64,000 nucleotides of DNA from Mycobacterium sp. D16Q13 (GTDB lineage: Bacteria; Actinomycetota; Actinomycetes; Mycobacteriales; Mycobacteriaceae). Each line of letters opens with the position of its first letter. Within the stretch, counting starts at the first letter, position 1. Positions 9,341 to 18,870 of the stretch are shown here, one piece after another. The notes beneath the pieces are model-generated. The model saw only the letters and a program-made list of their open reading frames with translations. It ran no database searches and was not told the DNA's origin. The stretch spans positions 186,001 through 250,000 of the forward strand of contig NZ_MAEW01000008.1 in NCBI RefSeq assembly GCF_002013375.1, in the 5' to 3' direction. The position numbers were made by a program, and so were the translations under genes.

Positions 9341-10423
9341 ATGTCTGACACGACGGCACACGACGGACTGGACAGTCTCGACACTCCTTTCCTGGCTGTC
9401 GATTTGGCAGTGATGGACCGCAATATCGAACGGCTCGCCGGACGCCTCCGCGACACTGGGGTCCAGCTGCGGCCACATGCCAAAAGCCACAAATGCGTGG
9501 AAATCGCGCAGCGCCAGATCGACAGTGGAGCGATTGGCCTGACCGTCGCCACGATCGGCGAGGCCGAGGTCTTCGCCGAGGCGGGATTCACCGACCTGTT
9601 CATCGCCTACCCGCTGTGGCTCACCCCGCAGAAGGCACATCGGCTGCGCCAGGTCGCCACCCGCGCGCAGCTCCGGGTGGCGGTGGATTCCGTTGTGGGT
9701 GCCCGGCAGTTGGCCGAGCACCTGGGCGACCTGCCCATCACCGTTGTCGTAGAGATCGATTCCGGACATCACCGCACCGGGGTAGCCCCGGCCGAAGCCG
9801 GTGCGGTGGCGGCAGCGGCGCGCTCGGCCGGGCTGAACGTCGTGGGTGTCTTCACATTTCCGGGACACGGCTACACCCCGGGACAACGTGCGGAAGTCGC
9901 CGCGCAGGAATCACATGCACTGGACGCGGCCGCCGGCAGCCTGCGCGCAGAGGGAATCGAACCTTCGGTGCGCAGCGGCGGCTCCACCCCCACCGTCGAC
10001 TCCGCCGATAACACAGTGCTGACCGAGGTGAGGCCCGGCGTCTACCCGTTCAACGACGCACAGCAGTTCGAGTTGGACGTCTGCACGCTCGGTGACATCG
10101 CGCTCAGCGCCGTCACCACCGTGGTGCACACCCGGGGCAGGACCGCGATCGTGGATGCGGGCAGCAAGATCCTGGGCGCCGACCGGCCGGGTTGGGCCAC
10201 TGGTTTCGGACGCCTGATCGACGATCCTGATGCCCGCATCGTGGCACTGTCCGAGCACCACGCGACCATTGAGTTCCCCAGCGCCGCACCATCTCCCGGC
10301 ACCCGCCTGCGGATTGCGCCGAATCATCTATGCAACGCGGTGAACCTGGTCGACTCGCTGGTCATTGATACGGCGGACGGCCCGCGGCACTGGGCAGTGG
10401 CCGCACGCGGCACCAACACCTAG
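9341..10423 (+). CDS. PLP-dependent D-threonine aldolase / D-serine dehydratase-like protein
   Basis: A 360-residue fold-type III PLP enzyme (alanine racemase N-terminal barrel plus DSD-like C-terminal domain). The PLP lysine lies in RPHAKSHK at about residues 46-53. The C-terminal domain has the metal-binding PNHLCN motif at about residue 328, as in D-threonine aldolases and eukaryotic-type D-serine dehydratases. The expected reaction is retro-aldol cleavage or dehydration of a D-hydroxy amino acid in the cytosol. The substrate cannot be told from sequence. It follows xseB by 29 bases and converges on the DUF4245 gene. Confidence 0.82.
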   Translation: MSDTTAHDGLDSLDTPFLAVDLAVMDRNIERLAGRLRDTGVQLRPHAKSHKCVEIAQRQIDSGAIGLTVATIGEAEVFAEAGFTDLFIAYPLWLTPQKAHRLRQVATRAQLRVAVDSVVGARQLAEHLGDLPITVVVEIDSGHHRTGVAPAEAGAVAAAARSAGLNVVGVFTFPGHGYTPGQRAEVAAQESHALDAAAGSLRAEGIEPSVRSGGSTPTVDSADNTVLTEVRPGVYPFNDAQQFELDVCTLGDIALSAVTTVVHTRGRTAIVDAGSKILGADRPGWATGFGRLIDDPDARIVALSEHHATIEFPSAAPSPGTRLRIAPNHLCNAVNLVDSLVIDTADGPRHWAVAARGTNT

Positions 10424-10427
10424 CCGA

Positions 10428-11078
10428 TCAGCGCGACAGCGGCTTGGCCGTCTGTACCGCACGCGCGACGGTCTGGAAGGCCTCGGTGTTACCGGCCCCG
10501 GTGACGGCGACGGTCACCTTGTTGTCCAGCCGGGTGACCCACAGCGGTTCGGTACCTTCACCGCCCTCGTACGCGATCCAACGCACACCGTCCACATCCT
10601 CGGGTCCGCGCGGCACGAGTGCACTGTCCAGCTTCGGTACGAGCTTCTCCTCGGCGGCGCCGCTTTGCACCACCGCCATGTACGCACCCGACGGACTCAG
10701 GTATCCCACCCTGGTCAGCGGAACTCCCTCGACACTGTCTCGCCCCCCGGAATTCGCCCGCCAGCCCTCGGGCAGCAGCGGCTCCCGAACCGGGAACGAG
10801 AACTGCCGGGCATCGGCCTGCAGCGCGGCGTGCGCGTCATAGGAGGGCGGGTCACCGGCTGTCGGACCGTTGGGAGTGAAGGAGCACATTCCCAACAAGC
10901 CGGCCAGCACGATGCATGCGACCACCAGCGGAGCCATCGACCAGAACATGTCGCGGCCATCCTGGAACAGCCGCGGCTTGGCGGGCCGGGGTGCAGGCAC
11001 GGCGATGCGATCGTCGGGTCCCGAATCTTGGTCCGGATCTGGTGCACCTCCCACGCCCCCATCCTTGCAGGCGCGCAT
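10428..11078 (-). CDS. DUF4245 domain membrane-anchored protein
   Basis: About 216 residues from the ATG at 11076-11078. A cytoplasmic Pro/Asp-rich start is followed by one transmembrane helix ([18 protein letters not shown], about residues 53-70) and an extracytoplasmic domain with [10 protein letters not shown] and VGYLSP.GAY..V.QS, typical of DUF4245. This is the position of Rv1100, divergent from glpX. Function unknown. The frame is open further upstream into glpX, and start choice is uncertain because the two divergent genes lie back to back; in-frame GTG codons downstream are possible. Confidence 0.8.
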   Translation of the reverse strand: MRACKDGGVGGAPDPDQDSGPDDRIAVPAPRPAKPRLFQDGRDMFWSMAPLVVACIVLAGLLGMCSFTPNGPTAGDPPSYDAHAALQADARQFSFPVREPLLPEGWRANSGGRDSVEGVPLTRVGYLSPSGAYMAVVQSGAAEEKLVPKLDSALVPRGPEDVDGVRWIAYEGGEGTEPLWVTRLDNKVTVAVTGAGNTEAFQTVARAVQTAKPLSR

Positions 11079-11094
11079 GAAAGAATCACAACTC

Positions 11095-12123
11095 ATGAGC
11101 CCGTCGCGCAGAGAAGCCCCGGACCGCAACCTGGCATTAGAGCTGGTCAGAGTCACCGAGGCGGGTGCCATGGCCGCGGGTCGATGGGTCGGCCGCGGTG
11201 AAAAGGAAAAGGGCGACGGCGCCGCCGTCGACGCCATGCGTGAGCTGGTCAACTCCGTTTCCATGCGCGGTGTGGTCGTCATCGGCGAGGGCGAGAAGGA
11301 CAACGCCCCGATGCTCTACAACGGCGAAGACGTCGGCAATGGCGACGGACCGGACTGTGATTTCGCGGTAGATCCGGTGGACGGCACCACCCTGATGAGC
11401 AAGGGCATGCCGAACGCGATCTCGGTACTCGCGGTCTCCGAACGCGGCACCATGTTCGATCCGTCGGCCGTCTTCTACATGGAGAAGATCGCCGTCGGCC
11501 CCGACGCCGCGGATGTCATCGACATCACCGCGCCGGTTTCGGAAAACATCAAGCGCGTCGCCAAGGTGCGCAACTGTTCGGTCTCCGACATCACCGTGTG
11601 CATCCTGGACCGGCCCCGCCACGGCGAGCTCATCCAGAACGTCCGCGAGACCGGCGCCCGCATCCGCCTGATTTCCGATGGCGACGTGGCCGGTGCCATC
11701 TCGACGGCCCGCCCGAACTCGGGCACCGACATGTTGCTCGGCATCGGCGGCACCCCCGAGGGCATCATCGCCGCCGCCGCCATGCGCTGCATGGGTGGCG
11801 CCATCCACGGCAAGCTCGCCCCGCGCGACGACGAGGAACGCCAGAAGGCCATCGACGCCGGCTACGACCTGGATCAGATCCTCACCACCGAAGACCTGGT
11901 CTCCGGCGAGAACGTCTTCTTCTGCGCGACCGGCGTCACCGACGGCGATCTGCTGCAGGGCGTCCGATACTTCGGCGGCGGCTGCACCACACAGTCCATC
12001 GTGATGCGTTCCAAGTCCGGCACCGTCCGGATGATCGAGGCCTACCACCGCCTCACCAAGCTCCGCGAATACTCCGCGGTCGACTTCACCGGCGACGACG
12101 ACGCCACCCATCCTCTCCCCTGA
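11095..12123 (+). CDS. glpX: Class II fructose-1,6-bisphosphatase GlpX
   Basis: A 342-residue class II FBPase that hydrolyses fructose-1,6-bisphosphate to fructose-6-phosphate, an essential gluconeogenic step in mycobacteria. Metal and phosphate motifs are clear: [15 protein letters not shown] at about residue 63, [12 protein letters not shown] at about 93, and GIGGTPEG at about 217. The start at 11095 is preferred ([20 protein letters not shown]); an in-frame ATG at 11077 would add six residues and overlap the divergent DUF4245 start. fumC follows 30 bases on, as in the Rv1098c-Rv1099c pair. Confidence 0.96.
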   Translation: MSPSRREAPDRNLALELVRVTEAGAMAAGRWVGRGEKEKGDGAAVDAMRELVNSVSMRGVVVIGEGEKDNAPMLYNGEDVGNGDGPDCDFAVDPVDGTTLMSKGMPNAISVLAVSERGTMFDPSAVFYMEKIAVGPDAADVIDITAPVSENIKRVAKVRNCSVSDITVCILDRPRHGELIQNVRETGARIRLISDGDVAGAISTARPNSGTDMLLGIGGTPEGIIAAAAMRCMGGAIHGKLAPRDDEERQKAIDAGYDLDQILTTEDLVSGENVFFCATGVTDGDLLQGVRYFGGGCTTQSIVMRSKSGTVRMIEAYHRLTKLREYSAVDFTGDDDATHPLP

Positions 12124-12153
12124 TCACTCCCTCATCGACGACGGAAGGTATCC

Positions 12154-13548
12154 ATGTCCGAGCAGCAGTACCGCATCGAGCACGACACCATGGGCGAGGT
12201 TCGCGTGCCCGTGGAAGCACTGTGGCGCGCGCAGACACAACGCGCCGTCGAAAACTTCCCCATCTCGGGGCGTGGCCTGGAGCGCACACAGATCCGTGCG
12301 CTCGGCCTGCTGAAGGGCGCCTGCGCCCAGGTCAACAAGGACCTGGGCCTGCTCGCGCCGGAGAAGGCCGACGCGATTATCGCTGCGGCACAGGAAATCG
12401 CCGACGGCAAGCATGACGACCAGTTCCCCATCGACGTGTTCCAGACCGGTTCGGGCACCAGCTCGAACATGAACGCCAACGAGGTGATCGCCTCGATCGC
12501 CGCCAACAATGGCGTCACGGTGCACCCGAACGACGATGTGAACATGTCGCAGTCCTCCAACGACACCTTCCCGACGGCCACCCACCTGGCCGCGACCGAA
12601 GCCGCTGCGCGCGACCTGGTTCCGGCGCTGGAGTACCTGCAGCAGGCGCTGGCCACCAAGGCCAAGGCCTGGAAGACCGTGGTGAAGTCCGGCCGCACCC
12701 ACCTCATGGATGCGGTGCCGGTGACCCTCGGCCAGGAGTTCGGCGGTTACGCCCGCCAGATCGAGGCCGGCGTCGAGCGGGTCAAGGCCACCCTGCCCCG
12801 CCTGGGTGAGCTGCCCATCGGTGGCACCGCCGTCGGCACGGGCCTGAACGCCCCCGACGGCTTCGGTTCGAAAGTTGTTGAGGTACTGAAGAAGTCGACT
12901 GGCCTCTCGGAGCTGAAGACGGCCACGGATTCGTTCGAGGCGCAGGCCGCGCGTGACGGACTGGTCGAGGCTTCCGGCGCACTGAAGACCATCGCGACCT
13001 CGCTGACCAAGATCGCCAACGACATTCGCTGGATGGGTTCGGGCCCGCTGACCGGTCTCGGCGAGATCCAGCTGCCCGACCTGCAGCCTGGCAGCTCGAT
13101 CATGCCCGGCAAGGTGAACCCGGTGCTGCCCGAGGCGGTCACCCAGGTGGCCGCACAGGTGATCGGTAACGACGCCGCTATCACCGTGGGCGGGCTGTCC
13201 GGCGCCTTCGAGCTCAACGTGTACATCCCGGTGATGGCCCGCAACCTGCTGGAGTCGTTCACACTGCTGGCCAACGTGTCTCGCCTCTTCGTCGACAAGT
13301 GCGTCGACGGCCTGATCGCCAACGAGGATCACCTGCGGACGCTGGCGGAGTCCTCACCGTCGATCGTCACCCCGCTGAACTCGGCCATCGGCTACGAGGA
13401 AGCGGCGGCCGTGGCCAAGGAAGCACTCAAGCAGCGCAAGACGATTCGCCAGACCGTCATCGACCGCGGCCTGATCGGCGACAAGCTGAGCATCGAGGAG
13501 CTGGACAAACGCCTGGACGTGCTCGCCATGGCAAAGGTGAAAGACTAA
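12154..13548 (+). CDS. fumC: Class II fumarate hydratase
   Basis: A 464-residue class II fumarase interconverting fumarate and L-malate in the TCA cycle. Visible landmarks are [14 protein letters not shown] (about residue 106), [11 protein letters not shown] (about 130), [11 protein letters not shown] (about 178) and the superfamily signature [11 protein letters not shown] (about 312). The purine-rich GGAAGG five bases upstream supports the ATG at 12154. glpX is just upstream; a small membrane-protein gene directly overlaps the stop codon. Confidence 0.97.
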   Translation: MSEQQYRIEHDTMGEVRVPVEALWRAQTQRAVENFPISGRGLERTQIRALGLLKGACAQVNKDLGLLAPEKADAIIAAAQEIADGKHDDQFPIDVFQTGSGTSSNMNANEVIASIAANNGVTVHPNDDVNMSQSSNDTFPTATHLAATEAAARDLVPALEYLQQALATKAKAWKTVVKSGRTHLMDAVPVTLGQEFGGYARQIEAGVERVKATLPRLGELPIGGTAVGTGLNAPDGFGSKVVEVLKKSTGLSELKTATDSFEAQAARDGLVEASGALKTIATSLTKIANDIRWMGSGPLTGLGEIQLPDLQPGSSIMPGKVNPVLPEAVTQVAAQVIGNDAAITVGGLSGAFELNVYIPVMARNLLESFTLLANVSRLFVDKCVDGLIANEDHLRTLAESSPSIVTPLNSAIGYEEAAAVAKEALKQRKTIRQTVIDRGLIGDKLSIEELDKRLDVLAMAKVKD

Positions 13549-13946
13549 TTAAGGCCCGGTTCGTCCGACTGACCCTCGTCATCGCCGGTATCTACCAGGC
13601 GGTGACGGGGGCATGGGCGATCGTGGCTCCGCAGTCGTTCTTCGACACACTCGGTGCATTCGGTGTGCGAAACGATCACTACCTGTTCGACTTTGGTTCG
13701 TTCGCAATCCCGTTGGGGCTGGCGCTGCTGGCCTCGGTGAGATGGCCGTCGTGGCGGGTACCGGCGCTGGCCATCGCCACCGGGCATTGGGTACTGCACA
13801 CCGTGAGCCACCTGGTGGACACCAACCATCACCAGGGCCAGGCCTTGGGATTGCTCGAAGGTGTCGGCCTGTTGGTGACGGCAGCACTGTTGGCGCTGGC
13901 GCTGTGGTTCGCGGCCTCCGAGGAATCCGACTCCGAAAAGGCCTAG
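13548..13946 (+). CDS. Small membrane protein, apparently starting at ATT
   Basis: The conserved-looking protein of about 132 residues reads KARFVRLTLVIAGIYQAVTG, with four predicted membrane helices and a short acidic tail. No ATG, GTG or TTG lies in frame near its beginning. The only start that fits is an ATT at 13548-13550, sharing one base with the fumC stop; AAAGGTG at 13533-13539 is eight bases upstream. Translation is probably coupled to fumC. The family is not recognised. The alternative is a GTG near 13599, which would remove half of the first helix. Its stop overlaps the convergent gene's stop. Confidence 0.65.
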   Translation: MKARFVRLTLVIAGIYQAVTGAWAIVAPQSFFDTLGAFGVRNDHYLFDFGSFAIPLGLALLASVRWPSWRVPALAIATGHWVLHTVSHLVDTNHHQGQALGLLEGVGLLVTAALLALALWFAASEESDSEKA

Positions 13947-16300
13947 CGCGGCCGCGATATGGTCACCGTGGACACCGCCTCCGTGGCGACGTCACCGGCG
14001 GTGAAGGCCAACGGGCGCAGCTGCTCGGCGCTGAAGGCCTGGGCCCCCGCGTAGTACGCGGGGTTCTTCGAATCGTCCGGGTTTCCGTAGACCAGAAGGC
14101 CTTTCGCATCCGGCCCATCGGGGCCGTACTGCAATGCCATGATGAAGCTGTCCCCCTCTTGGATGGGATAGCCGTTGAACACCCCCGAGGGACTCGGGAT
14201 GGCACGCAACTCCGTACCCGGTTCCAGTCGGTCCCCGGGATTGGGTTGCGGTTCAGAGCTGGTGCCCCAGGAGCAGCAATCCACGATATTGGCGGCTCCC
14301 TCGATATCTGTTCCACCACCGATCGGCAACAGACGGCCGGTGTGCACTTCGCGTTGCACATCCCCCAATGGCGCATCGACGGGGATACCGGCGCGCTGCA
14401 GAAGGCGCACGGCGGCAGCCAGTTCCGTGAGCCAGGGCTTGACATCGGCCGCCGGAACCGAGGGCGAATCAACGGGCTTGGCCGGATCGAATCCGTCCGC
14501 GAACAACCTGCCCCGGTCTTTGCGCTCCGCCGGGGTAAACCGGGAAAGCCATTCCCGGAACACGACGGCACCGCGCGCGGTCTTGGTGAACGTGCCGTCC
14601 CAGCCGGCCAGCGCGGAGCAGGCGGGCCCCAGGTCGACGCCATCGACCACCTTGGCCGCCATGCATGCCCGTACCAGCGGTACGCGCAGTTGATCGGCAA
14701 GGATCGCGCGATCGCTGAACAACGCGGCACTCACGTCGTCGACGGACCACTTGCCACTGTTGCCGGCGAGCAGCCGCGCGTTGGTCTTGGTCCGGGGTGA
14801 CAGCATCCACCCCTCGCCACCCTGCTGGGGCTGATAGCCGGTAAGCAGCTGATCGGGATTCGCAAGCCACATACTGTCATTGGCGTTGAAGACGTAATCG
14901 CGCCGCTCCAGCTGCGGCATGTGGTCATATCCGATGAGCCCGGGAGCGGCGGCATTCTCATCGTCGGCCCAGTCGAAGAGCGACCGGGACCCGTCGAGCA
15001 CCATCATTCCCGCGGAGCGATACGCGTCCCTGATCAGCCCCGGCTTCTCGCGGTCGCTCGCCCATGCGGCAAGGGCTTCCTGGGACAGGTTGGGAGTCGC
15101 CGAGCTATCGACGATCCAGGCGCGTCCGTCAGCGCTCGTCGAGACGGTATTCATCCATGGCACACCGCGATTAGCCCGGAACACATCCTGGAACTCGTCC
15201 ATAGAACCTGCGGTGGCCATGCCCAGGTATTGCGACAACGTGGTGTTGGTGTCGGCGTTGGCATCGGCCATCGCGACGGCCTGGGCCCGTGTCCAGCCCA
15301 CGGTGTCCACATCGGCCACCGGCCCGTGGTTGGTGGAGTAGAGGGTGCGGCTCATCGGCGCGATGCCGTGCTCACCGGCCACGTCAATGGTGATGGGGTC
15401 GGGCGTCATCACCTGGCGCCGGCCATCGATGTAGTAGGCGGTGGGGTCCGACGGATCCAGGTCGTAGCGGTACAGCGCGAAGCGGCGCCCGGCCGCCACG
15501 GTGGCCGTCCAGGCCACCGCATCGGTGAATCCGAGTTGCACCAAAGGCATTCCGGACAATCCGACACCGTAGACGTTGAGCTGTCCGGGAATGCTCTGGT
15601 GCGCCTCCCAGAGACGGTTCTCACCCGTCCACGGGTAGTGCGGGTTGGCCAACAACAGCCCGCCGCCGGTGCTGGAACGATCCGAGCCCAGGGCCCATCC
15701 GTTGCTACCCATCCGCGGCGGAGCGGGCAATGCGCCAGGGCGGGGTGCGGATGCACCTGAAGGCGGTTGTGCCCTGCCGATTTCGGTGATCATGGAGACG
15801 CTGGACACCGTCATCACGACATCGGAGAAATGCGCGTACAGGTCCTGCGCGGTGATCGGCGCTACCCACCCGGCGCCATCGCACCAGCCACCGTTCACGC
15901 CGTTGATCGACAATGACTCGTTGAACCCCGCGACGTAACCGTCGACCAGTTCGCGCACCCTGGCCGGCTGGTTGGCCCAGCGCTTGGGCGCGTTCTCCCA
16001 CAGTTTCAGGTGGCGGTAGCCGAAGTCCATATCGACGTTCCGATTGTTGGCGCCCGGCCCGAGCCACTTACTGCGCTCACCGCGCACCTTCACAATCTGG
16101 TCGATCAGGGTGCAGGCACGATCCTCACCGAATGCGTAGCCGGTGCCGTAACCCAGTGAGCCCCAATCATCGGCGCTGACATGTGGGACACCCCGTTCGT
16201 CTCGGCTGATCGTCGCCGAATAGCGCTGCGGGGCGGGAAGCACGACGCTGGCAGGTCCGACAAGCAGTGCCGTGATCAACGCCAAAGCGACGAGGCGCAC
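13943..16300 (-). CDS. Penicillin acylase family (Ntn-hydrolase) protein, exported
   Basis: A 785-residue protein with a signal peptide (about residues 1-22) and the two-chain arrangement of penicillin, AHL and aculeacin acylases. The catalytic serine of the beta chain is in MGSNGWALGSD at about residue 197, followed by LLLANPHYPW. The HYPW, LPG-like LSGMPLVQLGFTDAVAWTAT and later DANADTNT segments resemble the PvdQ/aculeacin acylase branch rather than true penicillin G acylases. It should self-process into alpha and beta chains and hydrolyse an amide-linked acyl chain outside the membrane. It lies two bases after the deacetylase gene, in the phoH2 run. Confidence 0.88.
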   Translation of the reverse strand: MRLVALALITALLVGPASVVLPAPQRYSATISRDERGVPHVSADDWGSLGYGTGYAFGEDRACTLIDQIVKVRGERSKWLGPGANNRNVDMDFGYRHLKLWENAPKRWANQPARVRELVDGYVAGFNESLSINGVNGGWCDGAGWVAPITAQDLYAHFSDVVMTVSSVSMITEIGRAQPPSGASAPRPGALPAPPRMGSNGWALGSDRSSTGGGLLLANPHYPWTGENRLWEAHQSIPGQLNVYGVGLSGMPLVQLGFTDAVAWTATVAAGRRFALYRYDLDPSDPTAYYIDGRRQVMTPDPITIDVAGEHGIAPMSRTLYSTNHGPVADVDTVGWTRAQAVAMADANADTNTTLSQYLGMATAGSMDEFQDVFRANRGVPWMNTVSTSADGRAWIVDSSATPNLSQEALAAWASDREKPGLIRDAYRSAGMMVLDGSRSLFDWADDENAAAPGLIGYDHMPQLERRDYVFNANDSMWLANPDQLLTGYQPQQGGEGWMLSPRTKTNARLLAGNSGKWSVDDVSAALFSDRAILADQLRVPLVRACMAAKVVDGVDLGPACSALAGWDGTFTKTARGAVVFREWLSRFTPAERKDRGRLFADGFDPAKPVDSPSVPAADVKPWLTELAAAVRLLQRAGIPVDAPLGDVQREVHTGRLLPIGGGTDIEGAANIVDCCSWGTSSEPQPNPGDRLEPGTELRAIPSPSGVFNGYPIQEGDSFIMALQYGPDGPDAKGLLVYGNPDDSKNPAYYAGAQAFSAEQLRPLAFTAGDVATEAVSTVTISRPR

Positions 16301-16302
16301 CC

Positions 16303-17169
16303 CTATTGCCCGACGGCCGGCCCACCCGCACCCTGGTTGGGCAGGTCGGTGATGGGGATATTTGTCGCGGGCAGCGGGGACGGCGTGTTCGGCAGCGGCG
16401 GAATCTCGGACGCCGGAATGTCTTTCAGGAGGTTCACAGGTGGACCGTTGTCCCGGCTTCCGTAACTGCTGCCGGGTTCACGCGGGCCGAGTAACTTCGT
16501 GACGGTCACCGCGTGGTAGCCGTTGGCCCTGAGCACCGGGAGGAACTGCTCGACGAGATCCACTGTGCTCGAATAAGTATCGTGGAAAAGCACCACGGAT
16601 CCCGGCTTGATCTGTGACATCAGGATGGCCCGGCTGGCATCGGTGTTCGAATCGTTGGCCCAATCGAACGGGATGACATCCCAGTTGATATCGGCCAGGC
16701 CCTGCTTCTTGGCTTCGGCCAGCACCTGATCGTTGATCAGACCACCTGCGGTGCGGAACAGCTTGGGGCGCTGACCCGTGGCCGCTTCGATGGCGTCGCT
16801 GGCCTTACTCAGCTGACCCGCGATTGCCTCCGGCGGGATCGTCGTCATGTTGGGGTGTTCCCAGGTATGGCTGCCCAGCTCCATGCCGGCGTCCACGACC
16901 CGCTTGGCACCCGCCGGATCGCGCTGGACCTTGTTGCCGATTTCGAAGAAGGTCGAGTGCGCGCCATTGGCTCGCAGGATCTCCAGCAGCCGGTCGGTGA
17001 ATGGGCTCGGCCCGTCATCAAATGTCAGCGCCACGCACTTCTCGCGTTGACAGTCCACCGGCGCGTCCAGGGCGCGCTGCTTGTCGGTGACGACGATCGC
17101 GGCCGCGATCAAACTTCCCACAGCGGCCGCGACCATCGTCCACCGAAAGACATCACGCTTGGATAGCAC
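16303..17169 (-). CDS. Polysaccharide deacetylase (NodB domain), membrane-anchored or secreted
   Basis: About 288 residues from a GTG at 17167-17169 (MLSKRDVFRWTMVAAAVGSL). One N-terminal hydrophobic segment is followed by a NodB domain: TFDDGPS (catalytic Asp plus metal Asp) at about residue 51, SHTWEHPN (two metal His) at about 101, and HDTYSST (catalytic His) near 190. The enzyme should deacetylate peptidoglycan or another N-acetylated glycan. The Pro-rich tail and core closely match the remembered Rv1096, which also follows phoH2. The frame is open 31 codons upstream, into phoH2, but that part is not homologous. Confidence 0.93.
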   Translation of the reverse strand: MLSKRDVFRWTMVAAAVGSLIAAAIVVTDKQRALDAPVDCQREKCVALTFDDGPSPFTDRLLEILRANGAHSTFFEIGNKVQRDPAGAKRVVDAGMELGSHTWEHPNMTTIPPEAIAGQLSKASDAIEAATGQRPKLFRTAGGLINDQVLAEAKKQGLADINWDVIPFDWANDSNTDASRAILMSQIKPGSVVLFHDTYSSTVDLVEQFLPVLRANGYHAVTVTKLLGPREPGSSYGSRDNGPPVNLLKDIPASEIPPLPNTPSPLPATNIPITDLPNQGAGGPAVGQ

Positions 17170-17191
17170 GCCCCACAGCGTAACCGTCAGT

Positions 17192-18517
17192 TCAGGAGGA
17201 GAGCCCGGGCCCGAACTCCTCCAGCATCTCTGTGACCAGCGCGGCGATCGGTGAACGCTCACTACGCACCAGCGTGACGTGCGCGAACAGCGGATGGCCC
17301 TTGAGCTTCTCGATCACCGCGGCCACACCGTCGTGACGACCGACACGCAGGTTGTCACGCTGCGCGACGTCGTGAGTGAGCACCACTCGCGAGCCGCTGC
17401 CCAGCCGCGACAGCACCGTCAGGAGCACATTGCGCTCCAGAGATTGCGCCTCGTCGACGATCACAAAGGAGTCATGCAGGGACCGTCCACGGATGTGCGT
17501 AAGTGGGAGCACCTCGAGCATGCCGCGGGAGAGCACCTCTTCGATGACCGCAGGTGACGCCAGTCCTTCGAGAGTGTCGAAGACGGCCTGCGCCCACGGG
17601 CCCATCTTCTCGCTCTCGCTGCCCGGCAGATAGCCCAGCTCCTGGCCGCCGACTGCGTACAGCGGACGGAACACCACAACCTTGCGGTGGCTACGCCGCT
17701 CGAGTACCGCTTCGAGTCCGGCGCACAGTGCCAGGGCCGACTTACCGGTACCCGCCTTGCCGCCGAGAGAGACGATGCCCACCGACTCGTCAAGCAGGAT
17801 GTCCAGTGCCACACGCTGTTCCGCGGAGCGCCCGCGCAGCCCGAAGACTTCACGATCACCGCGTACCAGCTGTACCCGCTTCTCCGCGTTGACTCGGCCA
17901 AGTGCGCTCGAGGTGCCGCCCAGCAGCCGGATTCCGGTGTGGCACGGTAGATCTCGCGCCGCCTCCAGATCGACCTCACCGGCTTCGAAGAGCGAGTCGA
18001 TGACGTCAGGAGCGGTGTCCAGCTCGGTCATGCCCGTCCAGCCCGAGTTCACCACGTCCTGAGCCCGGTACTCGTCGGCAGCCAAGCCCACCGCACCGGC
18101 CTTGACACGCAGCGGAATGTCCTTGCTCACCAACGTAACCAGCTTGCCCTCGGCGGCGAGGTTGAGCGCGCACGCCAGAATCCGCGAGTCGTTGGAGTCG
18201 GTGCGGAAGCCCACAGGCAGCACCGAGGGATCGGTGTGATTCAGCTCGACATGAAGCGAACCACCCTGTGTCCCAACAGGAATTGACTGATCGAGACGGC
18301 CATGCTCCAGCCTCAGATCGTCGAGCATCCGCAACGCGGTACGGGCGAACCAACCCAGCTCGTGATGGTGACGTTTGCCTTCCAGCTCACTGATCACCAC
18401 CAGCGGGATCACTACCTCATGTTCGGCGAATCGGTTTGTGGCCCAAGGGTCAGACAACAACACCGAGGTGTCGAGCACATAGGTACGGATTGTCCCAGGG
18501 TTCATTGAAGCAGTCAC
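17192..18517 (-). CDS. phoH2: PhoH2: PIN-domain RNase fused to PhoH ATPase/helicase
   Basis: A 441-residue fusion. The N-terminal PIN domain (about residues 8-150) has [12 protein letters not shown] and DSNDSRIL acidic motifs for metal-dependent RNA cleavage. The PhoH domain (about 230-440) has Walker [11 protein letters not shown] and Walker B FVIVDEAQ. Mycobacterial PhoH2 is described as an RNA helicase-ribonuclease paired with a small antitoxin-like product. The GTG at 18515-18517 is chosen because it overlaps the stop of an upstream ORF in a GTGA; an ATG at 18505 is the alternative. The deacetylase and acylase genes follow on the same strand. Confidence 0.93.
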   Translation of the reverse strand: MTASMNPGTIRTYVLDTSVLLSDPWATNRFAEHEVVIPLVVISELEGKRHHHELGWFARTALRMLDDLRLEHGRLDQSIPVGTQGGSLHVELNHTDPSVLPVGFRTDSNDSRILACALNLAAEGKLVTLVSKDIPLRVKAGAVGLAADEYRAQDVVNSGWTGMTELDTAPDVIDSLFEAGEVDLEAARDLPCHTGIRLLGGTSSALGRVNAEKRVQLVRGDREVFGLRGRSAEQRVALDILLDESVGIVSLGGKAGTGKSALALCAGLEAVLERRSHRKVVVFRPLYAVGGQELGYLPGSESEKMGPWAQAVFDTLEGLASPAVIEEVLSRGMLEVLPLTHIRGRSLHDSFVIVDEAQSLERNVLLTVLSRLGSGSRVVLTHDVAQRDNLRVGRHDGVAAVIEKLKGHPLFAHVTLVRSERSPIAALVTEMLEEFGPGLSS

Positions 18518-18702
18518 CGAGCGCTCCTGACATCCGTGCGGCACCACACGCGATCTGTCGTGGACGCGGTCGGTACCGTGTGTGGACGCCTCATGAGACC
18601 GTCCACATCAGGACCGGGGCCGGTCCTGTCGTTTTCGCCACGATCAGTACCTCCCGGATAGCAAAGCATGTCGCTAGCCATCGCTTTTGACGCTACTCGC
18701 AC
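18514..18702 (-). CDS. Candidate PhoAT, small ORF overlapping phoH2
   Basis: An ORF of 62 codons directly upstream of phoH2, ending in a TGA that overlaps the phoH2 GTG by four bases. The product is basic and polar, with candidate internal starts at residues 8, 10 and 12, and has no membrane segment or recognised domain. Published work on mycobacterial PhoH2 describes a short phoAT gene just upstream of phoH2; the position and overlap here fit that, but I cannot confirm sequence similarity. Confidence rests on the overlap alone. Confidence 0.45.
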   Translation of the reverse strand: MRVASKAMASDMLCYPGGTDRGENDRTGPGPDVDGLMRRPHTVPTASTTDRVWCRTDVRSAR

Positions 18703-18789
18703 CTACGCGTAGATGCCGCGCACCGAATCGAGCGTGTTGACTAACACCGGGTTAACGCCGGTTACAGGCGTGCGGCGGAGCCCTGAATG

Positions 18790-18853
18790 CGTCGAGCGCA
18801 TACCAGGTGCACATGAATCCCCCGGATTCTGCGCGCGCGGTATGCGCTCGACG
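18790..18853. repeat. Long nested hairpin downstream of desA2
   Basis: CGTCGAGCGCATACC at 18790-18804 pairs perfectly with GGTATGCGCTCGACG at 18839-18853 (15 bp). Inside the 34-base loop, GAATCC and GGATTC at 18814-18828 form a second small hairpin. It begins 17 bases after the desA2 stop on the minus strand and could be a terminator without a T-tract, or an RNA-stabilising structure ahead of the phoAT-phoH2 run. Confidence 0.6.
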
Positions 18854-18870
18854 GACAGCTGGCTTAGTAA

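Noticed and set aside
11137..12111. 324-codon antisense frame over glpX
   Set aside because: Same codon-bias effect; glpX is unambiguous.
12124..13332. 402-codon antisense frame over fumC
   Set aside because: Third-position GC bias keeps antisense frames open in this DNA; fumC is certain and the antisense product has no recognisable features.
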